Source of the DNA: UBA7703 sp034926785
GTDB lineage: Bacteria > Bacillota > Clostridia > Christensenellales > CAG-138
Length of the DNA: 22,970 nucleotides
Assembly: GCA_034926785.1 (NCBI GenBank)
Contig: JAYFQU010000054.1
Coordinates: 1 to 22,970 of the forward strand
Reading direction: 5' to 3'
Shown piece after piece: positions 6,543 to 14,204 of the stretch (positions are counted from its first letter, which is position 1; every line of letters starts with the position of its first letter). Under the pieces are notes generated by a model that did not search any database, had not been told where the DNA came from, and worked only from the letters and a program-made list of their open reading frames with translations. The translations under genes and the position numbers were made by a program.

Positions 6543-7761
6543 AGCATCTTCCTCCGCTCGCATCCTCGGTTGCAACCGTGCCCTGGGGCAGATATGCACC
6601 GCTTTGAATGCTGATATCGTTTCCAACCAATGTGATCGTTCCCGTGAGGGAATTATCCACCTGATCGCCAAGGCGCAACTCACCGCCGATGATCGCATTC
6701 TCACCGATCACGGAGTTTTCGCCGACGATGGCTTTATAGACCTTGGCCCCACGGCGAATAACCGCGCCTGGGAAGATGACGGAATCGTACACCTCCGCCT
6801 CCGGTTCAATCAGAACATTGGAAAAGAGCACCGTGTGATGCACCGTCCCCTCCACCCGGCAGCCTTCGGTAACGAGGCTCTGCGTCACGGAGGCATGCTC
6901 GCCCACATAATGCGGCGGCATGATGGGGTTACGGCTATAGATTCTCCACTGCGGATCATTGAGCACAAGCTTTGGCGGCGTGGAGATGATGTCCATATTC
7001 GCCTCCCAGAGGCTCTGAATGGTTCCGACGTCCTTCCAATATCCCTTGAACGGATAGGCGTAGACCGCCTGTCCACCGGAGATGAAGGCCGGGATAATAT
7101 CGCTGCCAAAGTCGTTGGTCGAATCCGGATTGTTATCGTCGATGCGCATGATCTCCTTGAGTTCGCGCCAGTTGAAGATATAAATGCCCATCGAGGCCAT
7201 GTTAGACTTAGGATGCTTCGGCTTTTCGTCAAAGGAAGTAACCCGGTCGCTCTCATCCGTATTCATGATGCCGAAGCGATGCGCCTCCTCCATGGGAACC
7301 GGCAGCACGGCGATGGTCGCCACTGCGTTCTTCTCAATGTGGAAGTTCAGCATTGCGCCATAGTCCATCTTATAGATATGATCCCCCGACAGAATCAGAA
7401 CATATTCCGGATTATACTGATCGACAAACTCCGCGTTTTGATAGATTGCGTTTGCGGTTCCGGTATACCATCTGCCATCCACCCCCGTCACATAGGGCGG
7501 CAGCACAAACACGCCGCCGTTCATGCGGTCGAGATCCCAGTGTTGTCCGGTGCCGATGTAGCTATTCAGCGCGAGAGGCCGATATTGCGTCAAGACGCCG
7601 ACGGTGTCAATATCGGAATTCACGCAGTTGCTCAGAGGGAAATCAATAATGCGATATTTGCCCCCGAACGGCACGGCGGGTTTTGCCATGCTGGAGGTAA
7701 GCACGCCAAGGCGGCTTCCCTGTCCGCCGGCGAGCAACATTGCGACAATCCGTTTTTTCAT
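6532..7761 (-). CDS. glgC: Glucose-1-phosphate adenylyltransferase (ADP-glucose pyrophosphorylase)
   Basis: This enzyme makes ADP-glucose from ATP and glucose-1-phosphate, the committed step of bacterial glycogen synthesis. The 409-residue protein has the intact loop GGQGSRL (12-18), KPAVPFGGKYRIIDF, the catalytic metal-binding SGDH (D127), the FDEKPKHPKS sugar-phosphate region and a C-terminal beta-helix with repeated IGEN-type turns. The start at 7761 is preceded by AGGAGGAGG and shares an ATGA overlap with the glgB stop codon, indicating translational coupling. The upstream in-frame start at 7821 would lie inside glgB and lacks homology. Confidence 0.97.
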   Translation of the reverse strand: MKKRIVAMLLAGGQGSRLGVLTSSMAKPAVPFGGKYRIIDFPLSNCVNSDIDTVGVLTQYRPLALNSYIGTGQHWDLDRMNGGVFVLPPYVTGVDGRWYTGTANAIYQNAEFVDQYNPEYVLILSGDHIYKMDYGAMLNFHIEKNAVATIAVLPVPMEEAHRFGIMNTDESDRVTSFDEKPKHPKSNMASMGIYIFNWRELKEIMRIDDNNPDSTNDFGSDIIPAFISGGQAVYAYPFKGYWKDVGTIQSLWEANMDIISTPPKLVLNDPQWRIYSRNPIMPPHYVGEHASVTQSLVTEGCRVEGTVHHTVLFSNVLIEPEAEVYDSVIFPGAVIRRGAKVYKAIVGENSVIGENAIIGGELRLGDQVDNSLTGTITLVGNDISIQSGAYLPQGTVATEDASGGRCYDK

Positions 7762-9674
7762 GCGTCCTCCTCCTGTTTTGCCTCTTTCTTCGGCAGAGGT
7801 CTGGGGCTGATGCGATAACAAACCGCGCCAAACGGCGGCAGTCGCAGCCGGATACGGCAGGGATGCTCGCCGTAGGGCTCACAGACGGACATGGTCGGCG
7901 CGTTTGGATAGTCCCCCGTTCCGCCATAGTAGGGCGCATCGGTAGAGAATATCTCCGTATAGAGGCCATAGCGCGGAACGCCGATCATATAGTCCGTCCA
8001 GGGCATGGGCGTAAAGTTAAACGTCCAGAAGAGCGTGTTCCCGTCCCGGTCGGTTCGCATAAAGGAAAGGATCGAGTGAATGTTGTCGTCCACTCCGCAC
8101 CAACGGAAGCCCGCCCAACTGTCATCAATGTCATACATCGGCGGGTTATCGAGATAAAAGTGATTCAAATCGTGTACATACTGCTGCATTTCAGCATGTT
8201 TCGGATAATCCAGCAGAAACCAATCGAGCGAATCATCAAACTTCCATTCGATATACTGCCCGAATTCGCCGCCCATAAACATGAGTTTCTTGCCCGGATG
8301 CGCAAACTGATAAGCGTACAGCAGCCTCAATTGTGCAAACTGCTGCCAGTAATCGCCCGGCATCTTGGAGAGCATGCTCTTTTTCCCGTGCACCACCTCA
8401 TCATGCGAAAATGGCAGAACATAGTGCTCCGAAAACGCATAGCACAGCGAGAAGGTCAGTTTATCGTGATGATATTTCCGATAGATGCTGTCCATGCCCA
8501 TATATTTAAGCATGTCGTTCATCCAGCCCATATTCCATTTATAGGCAAAGCCAAGCCCATCCTCGGAAACGGGTCGCGTCACATAGGGATAGGCTGAACT
8601 CTCCTCGGCAAAGAGCATCTTGCCGCCGGGAAGTTTGTTGACCGCCGAATTGAGTTTTCGAAAGAAGGAGATCGCGTCCAGGTTGTCATGTCCGCCAAAG
8701 CGGTTGGGCAACCATTCGCCCGGATTCTTGCCAAAATCTAGATAGAGCATGGCGCTGACCGCGTCCACGCGAAGACCGTCAAAATGAAACTCCCTGAGCC
8801 AATACATGGCGCTGGAGATTAAGAACGACTGCACCTGCGTCTGCTCAAAGTTGAACAGCAGCGTGCCCCATTGCGGCATCTCGCCGCGGCGCGGATCGGG
8901 ATGCTCAAAGAGAGGCGTCCCGTCAAATAGTCTGAGGCCGTGCGCATCCCTTGTAAAATGCGCGGGCACCCAATCCATGATAATGCCGATCCCCTGGCTA
9001 TGCGCGCGGTCTACGAGATACATCAGTTCCTCCGGCTCGCCATAGCGCGCCGTTGCCGCATAGTAGCCCGTCACCTGATAGCCCCAGCTTGGATCATAGG
9101 GATATTCCATCAGCGGCATGACCTCAATATGTGTGTATCCCATGTCCGCCACATAGTCGATCAGCTCGTCCGCCAATTCGCGGTAGCCTAACCCCTGCTT
9201 CCAGCTGCCAAGATGCACCTCATAGATGTTCATTGGCTGGCCATAGGTGTCCCCCGCGCTCTCGTGGCATTCGAGATACTCCTCGTCCGACCAGTCGTAG
9301 TAGGGCATGTCCCCAACCACGGAAGCAGTGCCGTGCGCCTCCGCGCGGAAAGCGAACGGATCCGCCTTGAGGATGACCTCACCGGTATAGGTGCCGATGG
9401 CGTATTTGTAAAAGTCGCCTTCGTGCGCAACGCCGATGGCGATCTCCCAGACGCCGGTTGTCCCAACGCGTTCCATGCGGTCGGCCTCGGTATTCCAAAA
9501 GTTGAAGGTGCCAACCACGCTGACGAATTCGGCGTTCGGCGCCCATACGGAGAATCGATAGACCGGTTCTCCATATTCACCGATTCCTTCATGGCAACCC
9601 AACTCCAGATAGGCCGCCGTAGAAACGCCACGGTTAAAGTAGTAGAGTGCTGTTTCATCAGAAAATCTGCTCAT
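7758..9674 (-). CDS. glgB: 1,4-alpha-glucan branching enzyme (GH13)
   Basis: This enzyme introduces alpha-1,6 branches into glycogen. The 638-residue protein has an N-terminal CBM48-like domain (YRFSVWAPNAEFVSVVGTFN, from about 39), the GH13 barrel and a C-terminal all-beta domain. The GH13 motifs are present: DWVPAHF (about 234), DGLRVDAV with nucleophile D304, FAEESS with the acid/base Glu at about 357, and FSHDEVVHG with D425. Length is normal for the family. The start at 9674 has GGGGG eight bases upstream. It is the first gene of the glg operon, with its own promoter in the divergent region. Confidence 0.97.
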   Translation of the reverse strand: MSRFSDETALYYFNRGVSTAAYLELGCHEGIGEYGEPVYRFSVWAPNAEFVSVVGTFNFWNTEADRMERVGTTGVWEIAIGVAHEGDFYKYAIGTYTGEVILKADPFAFRAEAHGTASVVGDMPYYDWSDEEYLECHESAGDTYGQPMNIYEVHLGSWKQGLGYRELADELIDYVADMGYTHIEVMPLMEYPYDPSWGYQVTGYYAATARYGEPEELMYLVDRAHSQGIGIIMDWVPAHFTRDAHGLRLFDGTPLFEHPDPRRGEMPQWGTLLFNFEQTQVQSFLISSAMYWLREFHFDGLRVDAVSAMLYLDFGKNPGEWLPNRFGGHDNLDAISFFRKLNSAVNKLPGGKMLFAEESSAYPYVTRPVSEDGLGFAYKWNMGWMNDMLKYMGMDSIYRKYHHDKLTFSLCYAFSEHYVLPFSHDEVVHGKKSMLSKMPGDYWQQFAQLRLLYAYQFAHPGKKLMFMGGEFGQYIEWKFDDSLDWFLLDYPKHAEMQQYVHDLNHFYLDNPPMYDIDDSWAGFRWCGVDDNIHSILSFMRTDRDGNTLFWTFNFTPMPWTDYMIGVPRYGLYTEIFSTDAPYYGGTGDYPNAPTMSVCEPYGEHPCRIRLRLPPFGAVCYRISPRPLPKKEAKQEEDA

Positions 9675-9707
9675 CCATACAACCCCCGGATACTACGCTA
9701 CAATGTC

Positions 9708-9736
9708 ATCATATCATCAATCCGCCTTAAAAGGAA
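9708..9736 (-). promoter_or_regulatory. Candidate promoter of the glg operon
   Basis: On the minus strand TTCCTT (9736-9731), a 17-bp spacer and TATGAT (9713-9708) would start transcription near 9700, giving a short leader before the glgB ATG at 9674. The -35 is weak. Confidence 0.4.
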
Positions 9737-9920
9737 CAGGTATCGGATGATTTACCGTGTCCACGTTTGATTTTACGCATTCTTAACGACTCCGATTTCA
9801 ATCGTGTTCCATATCGTCCGCTCGAAATTAACCATATCTCCCACCGTTTTCCTCAGGGAGGAGAAAACAAAAAAAAGCGATTGTTTTCCTGCATCTGTTC
9901 AGGCGGGAAGCACGTTCTTG

Positions 9921-9929
9921 TGATATAAT
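9921..9929 (+). promoter_or_regulatory. Extended -10 promoter of the AEC permease
   Basis: TGATATAAT is an exact extended -10 (TG-n-TATAAT, 9921-9929). No -35 match is evident at 17 bp. The predicted start is near 9936, about 50 nt before the ATG at 9988. Confidence 0.55.
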
Positions 9930-9987
9930 GCATCCAATATCGCGTTTTTATCCAACAGGCACGAACAAAGCAAACCGGGGTTAATAC

Positions 9988-10926
9988 ATGGAAAACCTGA
10001 TTCTATCCTTCAACGTCGTCGCTCCGCTGATCGTTTATATGGTCATCGGCGCCCTGCTCACAAAAAGCGGCGTTGTGGATGAGCGTATCATGCGCGGCGC
10101 CAACAACATCATCTACTACGTTACCCTGCCGCTGATGTGCTATCGCGCGGTCGCCGCGAGCGATCTGACGGCGATGTTCAGCACGCCATATCTGCTCTAT
10201 ATGGCGATTGCGATTTTGCTGATCTATGGCGTTACGGCGCTGCTGGTTCCCCTTTTTTGCAAGGAAGACCGGCGCAGGGGCGTTTTGATTCTCGGCATTT
10301 TCCGCTCCAACGATACCATCTTCGGCCTCGCCGTCGCCGCGGCGCTGCTCGGGGAAAACAATCTCGGCATGATGTCCATCGGCATCTCCCTTTGCGTCCC
10401 GCTCTATGGCCTGCTTTCGGTTGTCGCCATGGAGCGCTATCGCGGCGCCCAAGTAAAAGTCGGCAAGGTGCTGCTGCGCATCATCACCAACCCCATCATC
10501 ATCGGCTGCGTCGCGGGGTTTGTCGTCAACCTGCTCAACATCACCCTGCCAGCCGTGCTGCAAAAGCCGATTGACGGTCTTGCCGGCGCGACTACGCCGT
10601 TTGCCTTCGTCTTGCTCGGCGGAACCATTTCCTTTGCAGCCGTCCGAAAGAACCGCGCGGCCATCACCGCCGTTTCCCTGCTGCGCCTGCTGATCGTTCC
10701 GGTTCTGGTCGTTGGTTCGTTTCTTTTGCTCGGCTTTCGCGGGGAATTCATCGTCGTCGTGCTGATTATCTTTGGCGCGCCGGTTGCAATGGTGACCTAT
10801 ACCATGGCGGTTGGCATGCAGGCGGATCATGAGCTCGCGGCGACACTTGTCGCTGTCACCAGCGTGCTCTCGATTGCAACCATGTTTGTATTTATCTTTT
10901 TGTTAAAGCAGTTTGCCCTGATATAA
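9988..10926 (+). CDS. AEC-family (auxin efflux carrier) permease
   Basis: This 312-residue, very hydrophobic protein has about ten membrane helices in two blocks split by a short charged central segment (about 95-150), the layout of PF03547 carriers. The N-terminus VVAPLIVYMVIGALLTKSGVVDE and the closing VTSVLSIATMFVFIFLL are typical. Bacterial members export or exchange small organic acids such as malate; the substrate here cannot be read from sequence. GGGG lies about 9 bases before the ATG. It is followed after 75 bp by the alanyl-tRNA editing gene on the same strand, with no clear terminator between them. Confidence 0.85.
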   Translation: MENLILSFNVVAPLIVYMVIGALLTKSGVVDERIMRGANNIIYYVTLPLMCYRAVAASDLTAMFSTPYLLYMAIAILLIYGVTALLVPLFCKEDRRRGVLILGIFRSNDTIFGLAVAAALLGENNLGMMSIGISLCVPLYGLLSVVAMERYRGAQVKVGKVLLRIITNPIIIGCVAGFVVNLLNITLPAVLQKPIDGLAGATTPFAFVLLGGTISFAAVRKNRAAITAVSLLRLLIVPVLVVGSFLLLGFRGEFIVVVLIIFGAPVAMVTYTMAVGMQADHELAATLVAVTSVLSIATMFVFIFLLKQFALI

Positions 10927-11001
10927 TGCCAATCATCCATTTTCCCTTATTTGCTTAGGGATCGTTTTCCCAGATGAGTCCACAGCCAGAGACGGAGAGA
11001 A

Positions 11002-12219
11002 ATGCTTATGACCAAACGACTCTATGACATCGACAGCCACCTGACCGAAACCGAATCCCTCGTGCTCTCCTGCGTATCCGCGGAGAGCGGATTTGACGTC
11101 ACCCTCGACCAAACCGTATTCTTTCCCGAGGGAGGCGGACAGCCTTCCGACACAGGAACGCTTGGGGACGCCATTGTTTCTCATGTGCGGGAGGAAGCCG
11201 GGGAAATCTACCATCGCGTTGATCGCGCGCTCGCGGTTGGCGCCGCGGTGCAGGGCGCAATCGATTGGGCGCGCCGTTTTGACCTGATGCAGCAGCACAC
11301 CGGCGAACACCTGCTCTCGTATTCGTTCTTTGAGAGATTTGGGGCCTGCAATATCGGTTTTCACCTCGCGCTGGACTATGCAACCATTGATTTTGACCAG
11401 CCCTTGTCCCCTGAGCAGGTCACCGAAGCGGAACTGCTCGCAAATCGCTTCGTCTGGCGCAACCTACCCGTGCGCGCAACGTTTTATGAAAGTGAGGAGG
11501 AGATCCGGAGCCTTCCTCTTCGCAAACATGCCGAAGGGCTTACCCCGCCAATCCGCATTGTAGCCGTCGAGGGCGCGGATATGTGCACCTGCTGTGCGCC
11601 GCATTGCAAATTCACGGGGGAGATCGGCTCCATCTTTGTAGCGGACGCAATCAGCTATAAGGGCGGCACGCGCATTACGTTTTTTTGCGGAGAACGCGCG
11701 CTGAAGCTTCACCGCGCGCAACACAACGACCTGAACGCGCTTGCGCGGCGCTATTCCTGTCAGAGGGAAGGCGTGCTCAACGCGGTTCGAAAACTTTCAG
11801 ATGACTTCGGTGCGCTCAAGAAAAGCGAGCGGGAGCTCACCCGCGCGCTCAACGAATATCTCTCGGCTGAGCTGAATGCCAAAGCCGCGCGGGCTGGCAA
11901 CTATCGCGTGATCGCAACGCTCTTTTCCGGAATGGATGCCGCTCGGCTCAAGGATCTCGCGCAGGCTGCTTCCGCCGAAAAAACGGTTGTACTGCTTCTG
12001 AGCGAAGCGGATGGCAAGCTCTCCTACGTGCTCTCCACCGGCGCGGGCTTCCCGCTGGACGTCTCCGAGCTCATGCCCGCCGTCAACGCGGCAACCGGCG
12101 GTAAAGGCGGCGGCAGAGGCACGCTCGCGCAGGGCATGTCCCCCAGTGCGCACGGCGCGGCGGAGACCGCCGAACAGCTCCGGCGATATCTGGTTCAACG
12201 ACTGTCCGCCCTCAAATGA
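11002..12219 (+). CDS. Alanyl-tRNA editing protein (AlaX-long type, with DHHA1 domain)
   Basis: This protein hydrolyses mischarged Ser-tRNA(Ala) (and Gly-tRNA(Ala)) in trans, like the editing half of AlaRS. In 405 residues it has the second-additional-domain zinc site made by QQHTGEHLL (H99, H103) and CCAPH followed by CKFTGEIG (C197, H201), then a coiled linker (about 240-290) and a C-terminal DHHA1-type domain with the glycine-rich GGKGGGRGTLAQG. It lacks the synthetase catalytic domain, so it is a free-standing editor. An alternative ATG at 11008 has better spacing (10 versus 4 bases) from GGAG. The unusual CTCC before APH adds extra cysteines to the zinc site. Confidence 0.9.
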   Translation: MLMTKRLYDIDSHLTETESLVLSCVSAESGFDVTLDQTVFFPEGGGQPSDTGTLGDAIVSHVREEAGEIYHRVDRALAVGAAVQGAIDWARRFDLMQQHTGEHLLSYSFFERFGACNIGFHLALDYATIDFDQPLSPEQVTEAELLANRFVWRNLPVRATFYESEEEIRSLPLRKHAEGLTPPIRIVAVEGADMCTCCAPHCKFTGEIGSIFVADAISYKGGTRITFFCGERALKLHRAQHNDLNALARRYSCQREGVLNAVRKLSDDFGALKKSERELTRALNEYLSAELNAKAARAGNYRVIATLFSGMDAARLKDLAQAASAEKTVVLLLSEADGKLSYVLSTGAGFPLDVSELMPAVNAATGGKGGGRGTLAQGMSPSAHGAAETAEQLRRYLVQRLSALK

Positions 12220-12233
12220 TGCGGATTCGTATC

Positions 12234-12264
12234 AAATATGCCTGCGACATTCGCAGGCATATTT
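12234..12264 (+). terminator. Terminator hairpin downstream of the alanyl-tRNA editing gene
   Basis: A perfect 14-bp stem (12234-12247 with 12251-12264, loop CAT) lies 14 bp after the stop codon and abuts repeat copy 3. The outer arm ends in A/T runs, so it may work on either strand. Confidence 0.75.
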
Positions 12265-12434
12265 CAGCCCATCGATAAAGTCCGGCGGACTTTGCCGATG
12301 GGTTTTATTTGGGGTTAAAATGACGCGATTCGCGCCACTTTTTGACAAATTCTGCGAATGAATCGCCGAATTTGATGGAGCATGGGGAATTTTCAAAATT
12401 CCCCACCCCCTGATGGGGGTGCCGATCCACTGAG
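12265..12434 (-). repeat. Interspersed multi-hairpin repeat, copy 3
   Basis: This copy is inverted relative to copy 2. Stem D is at 12268-12302, C around 12320-12340, B around 12345-12372 and A at 12384-12404. Stem A is GGGGAATTTT/AAAATTCCCC rather than GGGGGATT/AATCCCCC, a G-C to A-T double change that keeps the pairing. Its sense 3' end abuts the 14-bp hairpin at 12234-12264. It is more diverged than copies 1 and 2. Confidence 0.85.
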
Positions 12435-12458
12435 GTATACTTTTTTTGTTTTGGTTGC

Positions 12459-12641
12459 TTACAGTCCCTTGAACAATGTGCCAAGGAAGAGCAGGCCGTA
12501 GGCTGCGGTCATGAACCAGAAATCATACTGCTTCACAAAGCTGCCAATGTAAGGAATTCCAACATACTTGCTCGCAATCGCCAGCCCGGCGAGAATCAGT
12601 GCGAGCAGCCAAACCAGAAATTTCGGTGCGCTTAGTTTCAT
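12459..12641 (-). CDS. Small two-helix membrane protein (60 aa), function unknown
   Basis: The protein starts MKLSAPKFLVWLLALILAGL and has two hydrophobic segments (about 8-26 and 41-57) separated by a short KYVGIPYIGSFVKQYD linker, ending FLGTLFKGL. The ATG at 12641 is chosen because GGGAGG sits 8 bases upstream; ATGs at 12647 and 12659 are too close to it or upstream of it. Short proteins of this appearance occur in Clostridia, but I know of no assigned function. It is bracketed by repeat copies 3 and 4, both pointing outward. Confidence 0.7.
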   Translation of the reverse strand: MKLSAPKFLVWLLALILAGLAIASKYVGIPYIGSFVKQYDFWFMTAAYGLLFLGTLFKGL

Positions 12642-12670
12642 GTTCATTGCCTCCCTCATTTGTTGTTTTC

Positions 12671-12698
12671 ATTGTAGCACGCCCGTGCATTTGGTCAC
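12671..12698 (-). promoter_or_regulatory. Possible promoter of the small membrane protein gene
   Basis: TACAAT on the minus strand (12676-12671) has GTGACC (12698-12693) 16 bp upstream. The spacer contains a small GCACG/CGTGC dyad. The -10 is good and the -35 weak. Confidence 0.35.
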
Positions 12699-12753
12699 GC
12701 AAGTTTGTCACATAGTGCCTATAAATTGCATCAAAATTCAAAAGGCCTTCCGT

Positions 12754-12771
12754 TGCCTTATGAAAAGGCAG
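12754..12771 (+). repeat. Outlying copy of the terminator hairpin core
   Basis: The 18 bases TGCCTTATGAAAAGGCAG recur exactly at 13027-13044, on the other side of repeat copy 4. Here the outer stem has decayed and about 78 bp separate it from the repeat core. The stretch 12772-12849 between them holds nothing I recognise. Confidence 0.6.
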
Positions 12772-12849
12772 TCGATGGCCGTCAAAAAACGAATTTATTT
12801 GGCAGGGTAACCGCTCTTTGCCTCTCGTCCTCCCGATTCCGGGCGATGC

Positions 12850-13020
12850 AGAGTATCGACAAGCCCATTCGTGGGCATGGAGGATTCACAAGCTCCCCCA
12901 TCTGATATCAAATTCGGCGAATGAATCGCCGAATTTGTGAAAAAATGGCGCGGCAGCGGTTTTTTTCACGCAGTGGAAACCCATCGGCCACGTTCTAAGG
13001 ACTTAGTCGATGGATTGAGG
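12850..13020 (+). repeat. Interspersed multi-hairpin repeat, copy 4 (diverged)
   Basis: Stem B is intact and perfect (12910-12920 with 12926-12936; C-G where copies 1 and 2 have U-G). Stem D (12980-13014) is heavily mutated, and C and A are degraded. The end TAGTCGATGGATTGAGG corresponds to the GTCGATGGGCTGA end of other copies and abuts the hairpin at 13021. This is an older copy lying in the 420-bp gap between the small protein and the GNAT gene. Confidence 0.8.
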
Positions 13021-13049
13021 AACGGCTGCCTTATGAAAAGGCAGCCGTT
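13021..13049 (-). terminator. Terminator hairpin downstream of the GNAT gene
   Basis: A 12-bp stem (13021-13032 with 13038-13049) is followed by CTTTCC on the plus strand. It lies just past the GNAT stop codon (minus strand) and directly against repeat copy 4. Its inner part recurs at 12754-12771. Confidence 0.7.
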
Positions 13050-13061
13050 CTTTCCGTTGCA

Positions 13062-14186
13062 TTATAGATTTTTAACAAAGCAGCGGCGGCGCTTATGCTG
13101 CACTCCCTGAAAGCGTTCCCACTGCGCAAGGATGTGGTCATTGATCTCCAGCATCGGCCCCGTTTCGGCGTACCGCACGCCATGCTTGATTAGCTTGTGC
13201 TGCATGTCGTCCAGGATAACGGCGTTTACGCCCTGCCCCTGCAGATCGGGACGCACCGCAATCAGCAGCAGATCCACCGTGTCGTTTTTTCCCTTGAGCG
13301 CCTTTATAAGGCGAATCCAACCAAATGGAATCGTCTTTCCCTTCATCTTCTGCATCGCGCCGTCCAGCGCGGGGCAACAGATGCCGAAGGCTACCATTTC
13401 GCCTTCTTCCGTATAGACAAACGAGGTCGTGCGCTTGTCCACCATGGGTCGGAATTCGCTGACGTACTTTTCGATTTGCGCTGGCGTGAGCGGAATCATA
13501 CCGAAGAGTACATACGCCTTGTTATAGAGTGAGAACATGTCGCCGATGAGTTCCTTAATCGGCTTGTCGCCAAGGTTCACCACATGCAGCTTCTTGCGCT
13601 TTTTCACATATTCCGAAACCCTCGTGAGCGACTCGATGGGCTCCGTCGGAATCGTGAGGCGCATTTCAAGCCAGTCCACCTGTTTGTCATATCCGCGCCG
13701 CGTGAGCTGCTTCAGATAATAGGGGTGATTGTAATAGGTGTAGAAGAGGCTGCGTTTGTCGAATCCTTCAATCAGCATGCCCTCGCGATCCATATCCGAA
13801 AAACCGAGCGGACCATGCATCGCCTCGCAGCCTAGCTCCCGTGCCCAGGACTCCACCGCATCAAACAATGCGTCTACCACTTCGTCGTCGTCTATAAAAT
13901 CCACCTGTGTGAAGTTCATATACTTCTTGTCGAAGGTCGCATTTGCGCGGTTATTGAGAATTCCCTGAATCCGTCCGACAACCTGACCGTCCCTTAAGGC
14001 TAACAGCGCCTTGGACTGACAGAATGCAAACGCCGGATTTTTGTCCTTCTGCATGTCGGCTACCTGGCTCGACAGGATATCCGGCACATAATAGGGATTT
14101 CCCTTGTAGAGTTTGAGCGGGAATTCCATGAACTGAACCAAGTCTTTCTTGGTTACCGCCTCTTTGATTGTTACCACCAATTCCAT
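13062..14186 (-). CDS. Large GNAT-fold acyltransferase-like protein (YghO-like)
   Basis: This 374-residue soluble protein contains two GNAT-like halves. The first half includes FPLKLYKGNPYYVPDI (about 22-37), the middle has GPLGFSDMDREGMLIEGFD (about 125), and the second half has a CoA-binding-like stretch LIAVRPDLQGQGVNAVILDDM (about 307). This architecture is common in uncharacterised clostridial proteins annotated as N-acetyltransferase or YghO; the substrate is unknown. The ATG at 14186 directly abuts GGGGG; an in-frame GTG at 14177 has better spacing (9 bases) and may be the real start. It lies 18 bp after the DUF4349 lipoprotein gene and is likely co-transcribed with it. Confidence 0.75.
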   Translation of the reverse strand: MELVVTIKEAVTKKDLVQFMEFPLKLYKGNPYYVPDILSSQVADMQKDKNPAFAFCQSKALLALRDGQVVGRIQGILNNRANATFDKKYMNFTQVDFIDDDEVVDALFDAVESWARELGCEAMHGPLGFSDMDREGMLIEGFDKRSLFYTYYNHPYYLKQLTRRGYDKQVDWLEMRLTIPTEPIESLTRVSEYVKKRKKLHVVNLGDKPIKELIGDMFSLYNKAYVLFGMIPLTPAQIEKYVSEFRPMVDKRTTSFVYTEEGEMVAFGICCPALDGAMQKMKGKTIPFGWIRLIKALKGKNDTVDLLLIAVRPDLQGQGVNAVILDDMQHKLIKHGVRYAETGPMLEINDHILAQWERFQGVQHKRRRCFVKNL

Positions 14187-14204
14187 CCCCCTGATTCTAT
14201 AAAC

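Larger units (their letters stand above)
9675..9987. other. Divergent intergenic region between glgB and the AEC permease
   Basis: This 313-bp gap holds a glgB promoter candidate (9708-9736, minus) and an extended -10 for the permease (9921-9929, plus). An imperfect hairpin (9846-9852 with 9861-9868, one bulge) is followed by an A-tract (9864-9876). I see no ORF and no recognised riboswitch. Confidence 0.5.

Noticed and set aside
6517..7818. 433-residue open frame on the plus strand opposite glgC
   Set aside because: It is an antisense shadow of glgC, with composition rich in His, Arg and Ile and no recognisable domain, while the minus-strand frame is unmistakable GlgC.
7740..8597. 285-residue plus-strand frame opposite glgB
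   Set aside because: Antisense shadow; glgB motifs are complete on the other strand.
9840..9895. Riboswitch or terminator upstream of the AEC permease
   Set aside because: It lies upstream of the permease -10, so it is not in that transcript. The hairpin is imperfect and the A-tract is on the wrong side for a plus-strand terminator.
10003..10830. 275-residue minus-strand frame opposite the AEC permease
   Set aside because: Its extreme Asp/Gln/Arg/His content is the mirror of hydrophobic codons on the other strand.
10927..11001. Terminator between the AEC permease and the alanyl-tRNA editing gene
   Set aside because: Only a 4-bp stem (CCCT/AGGG) without a U-tract is present.
12265..12458. 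Hairpin duplication around repeat copy 3
   Set aside because: The right flank (GTATAC followed by a T-run) does not resemble the 14-bp hairpin on the left, so a duplication cannot be claimed there.
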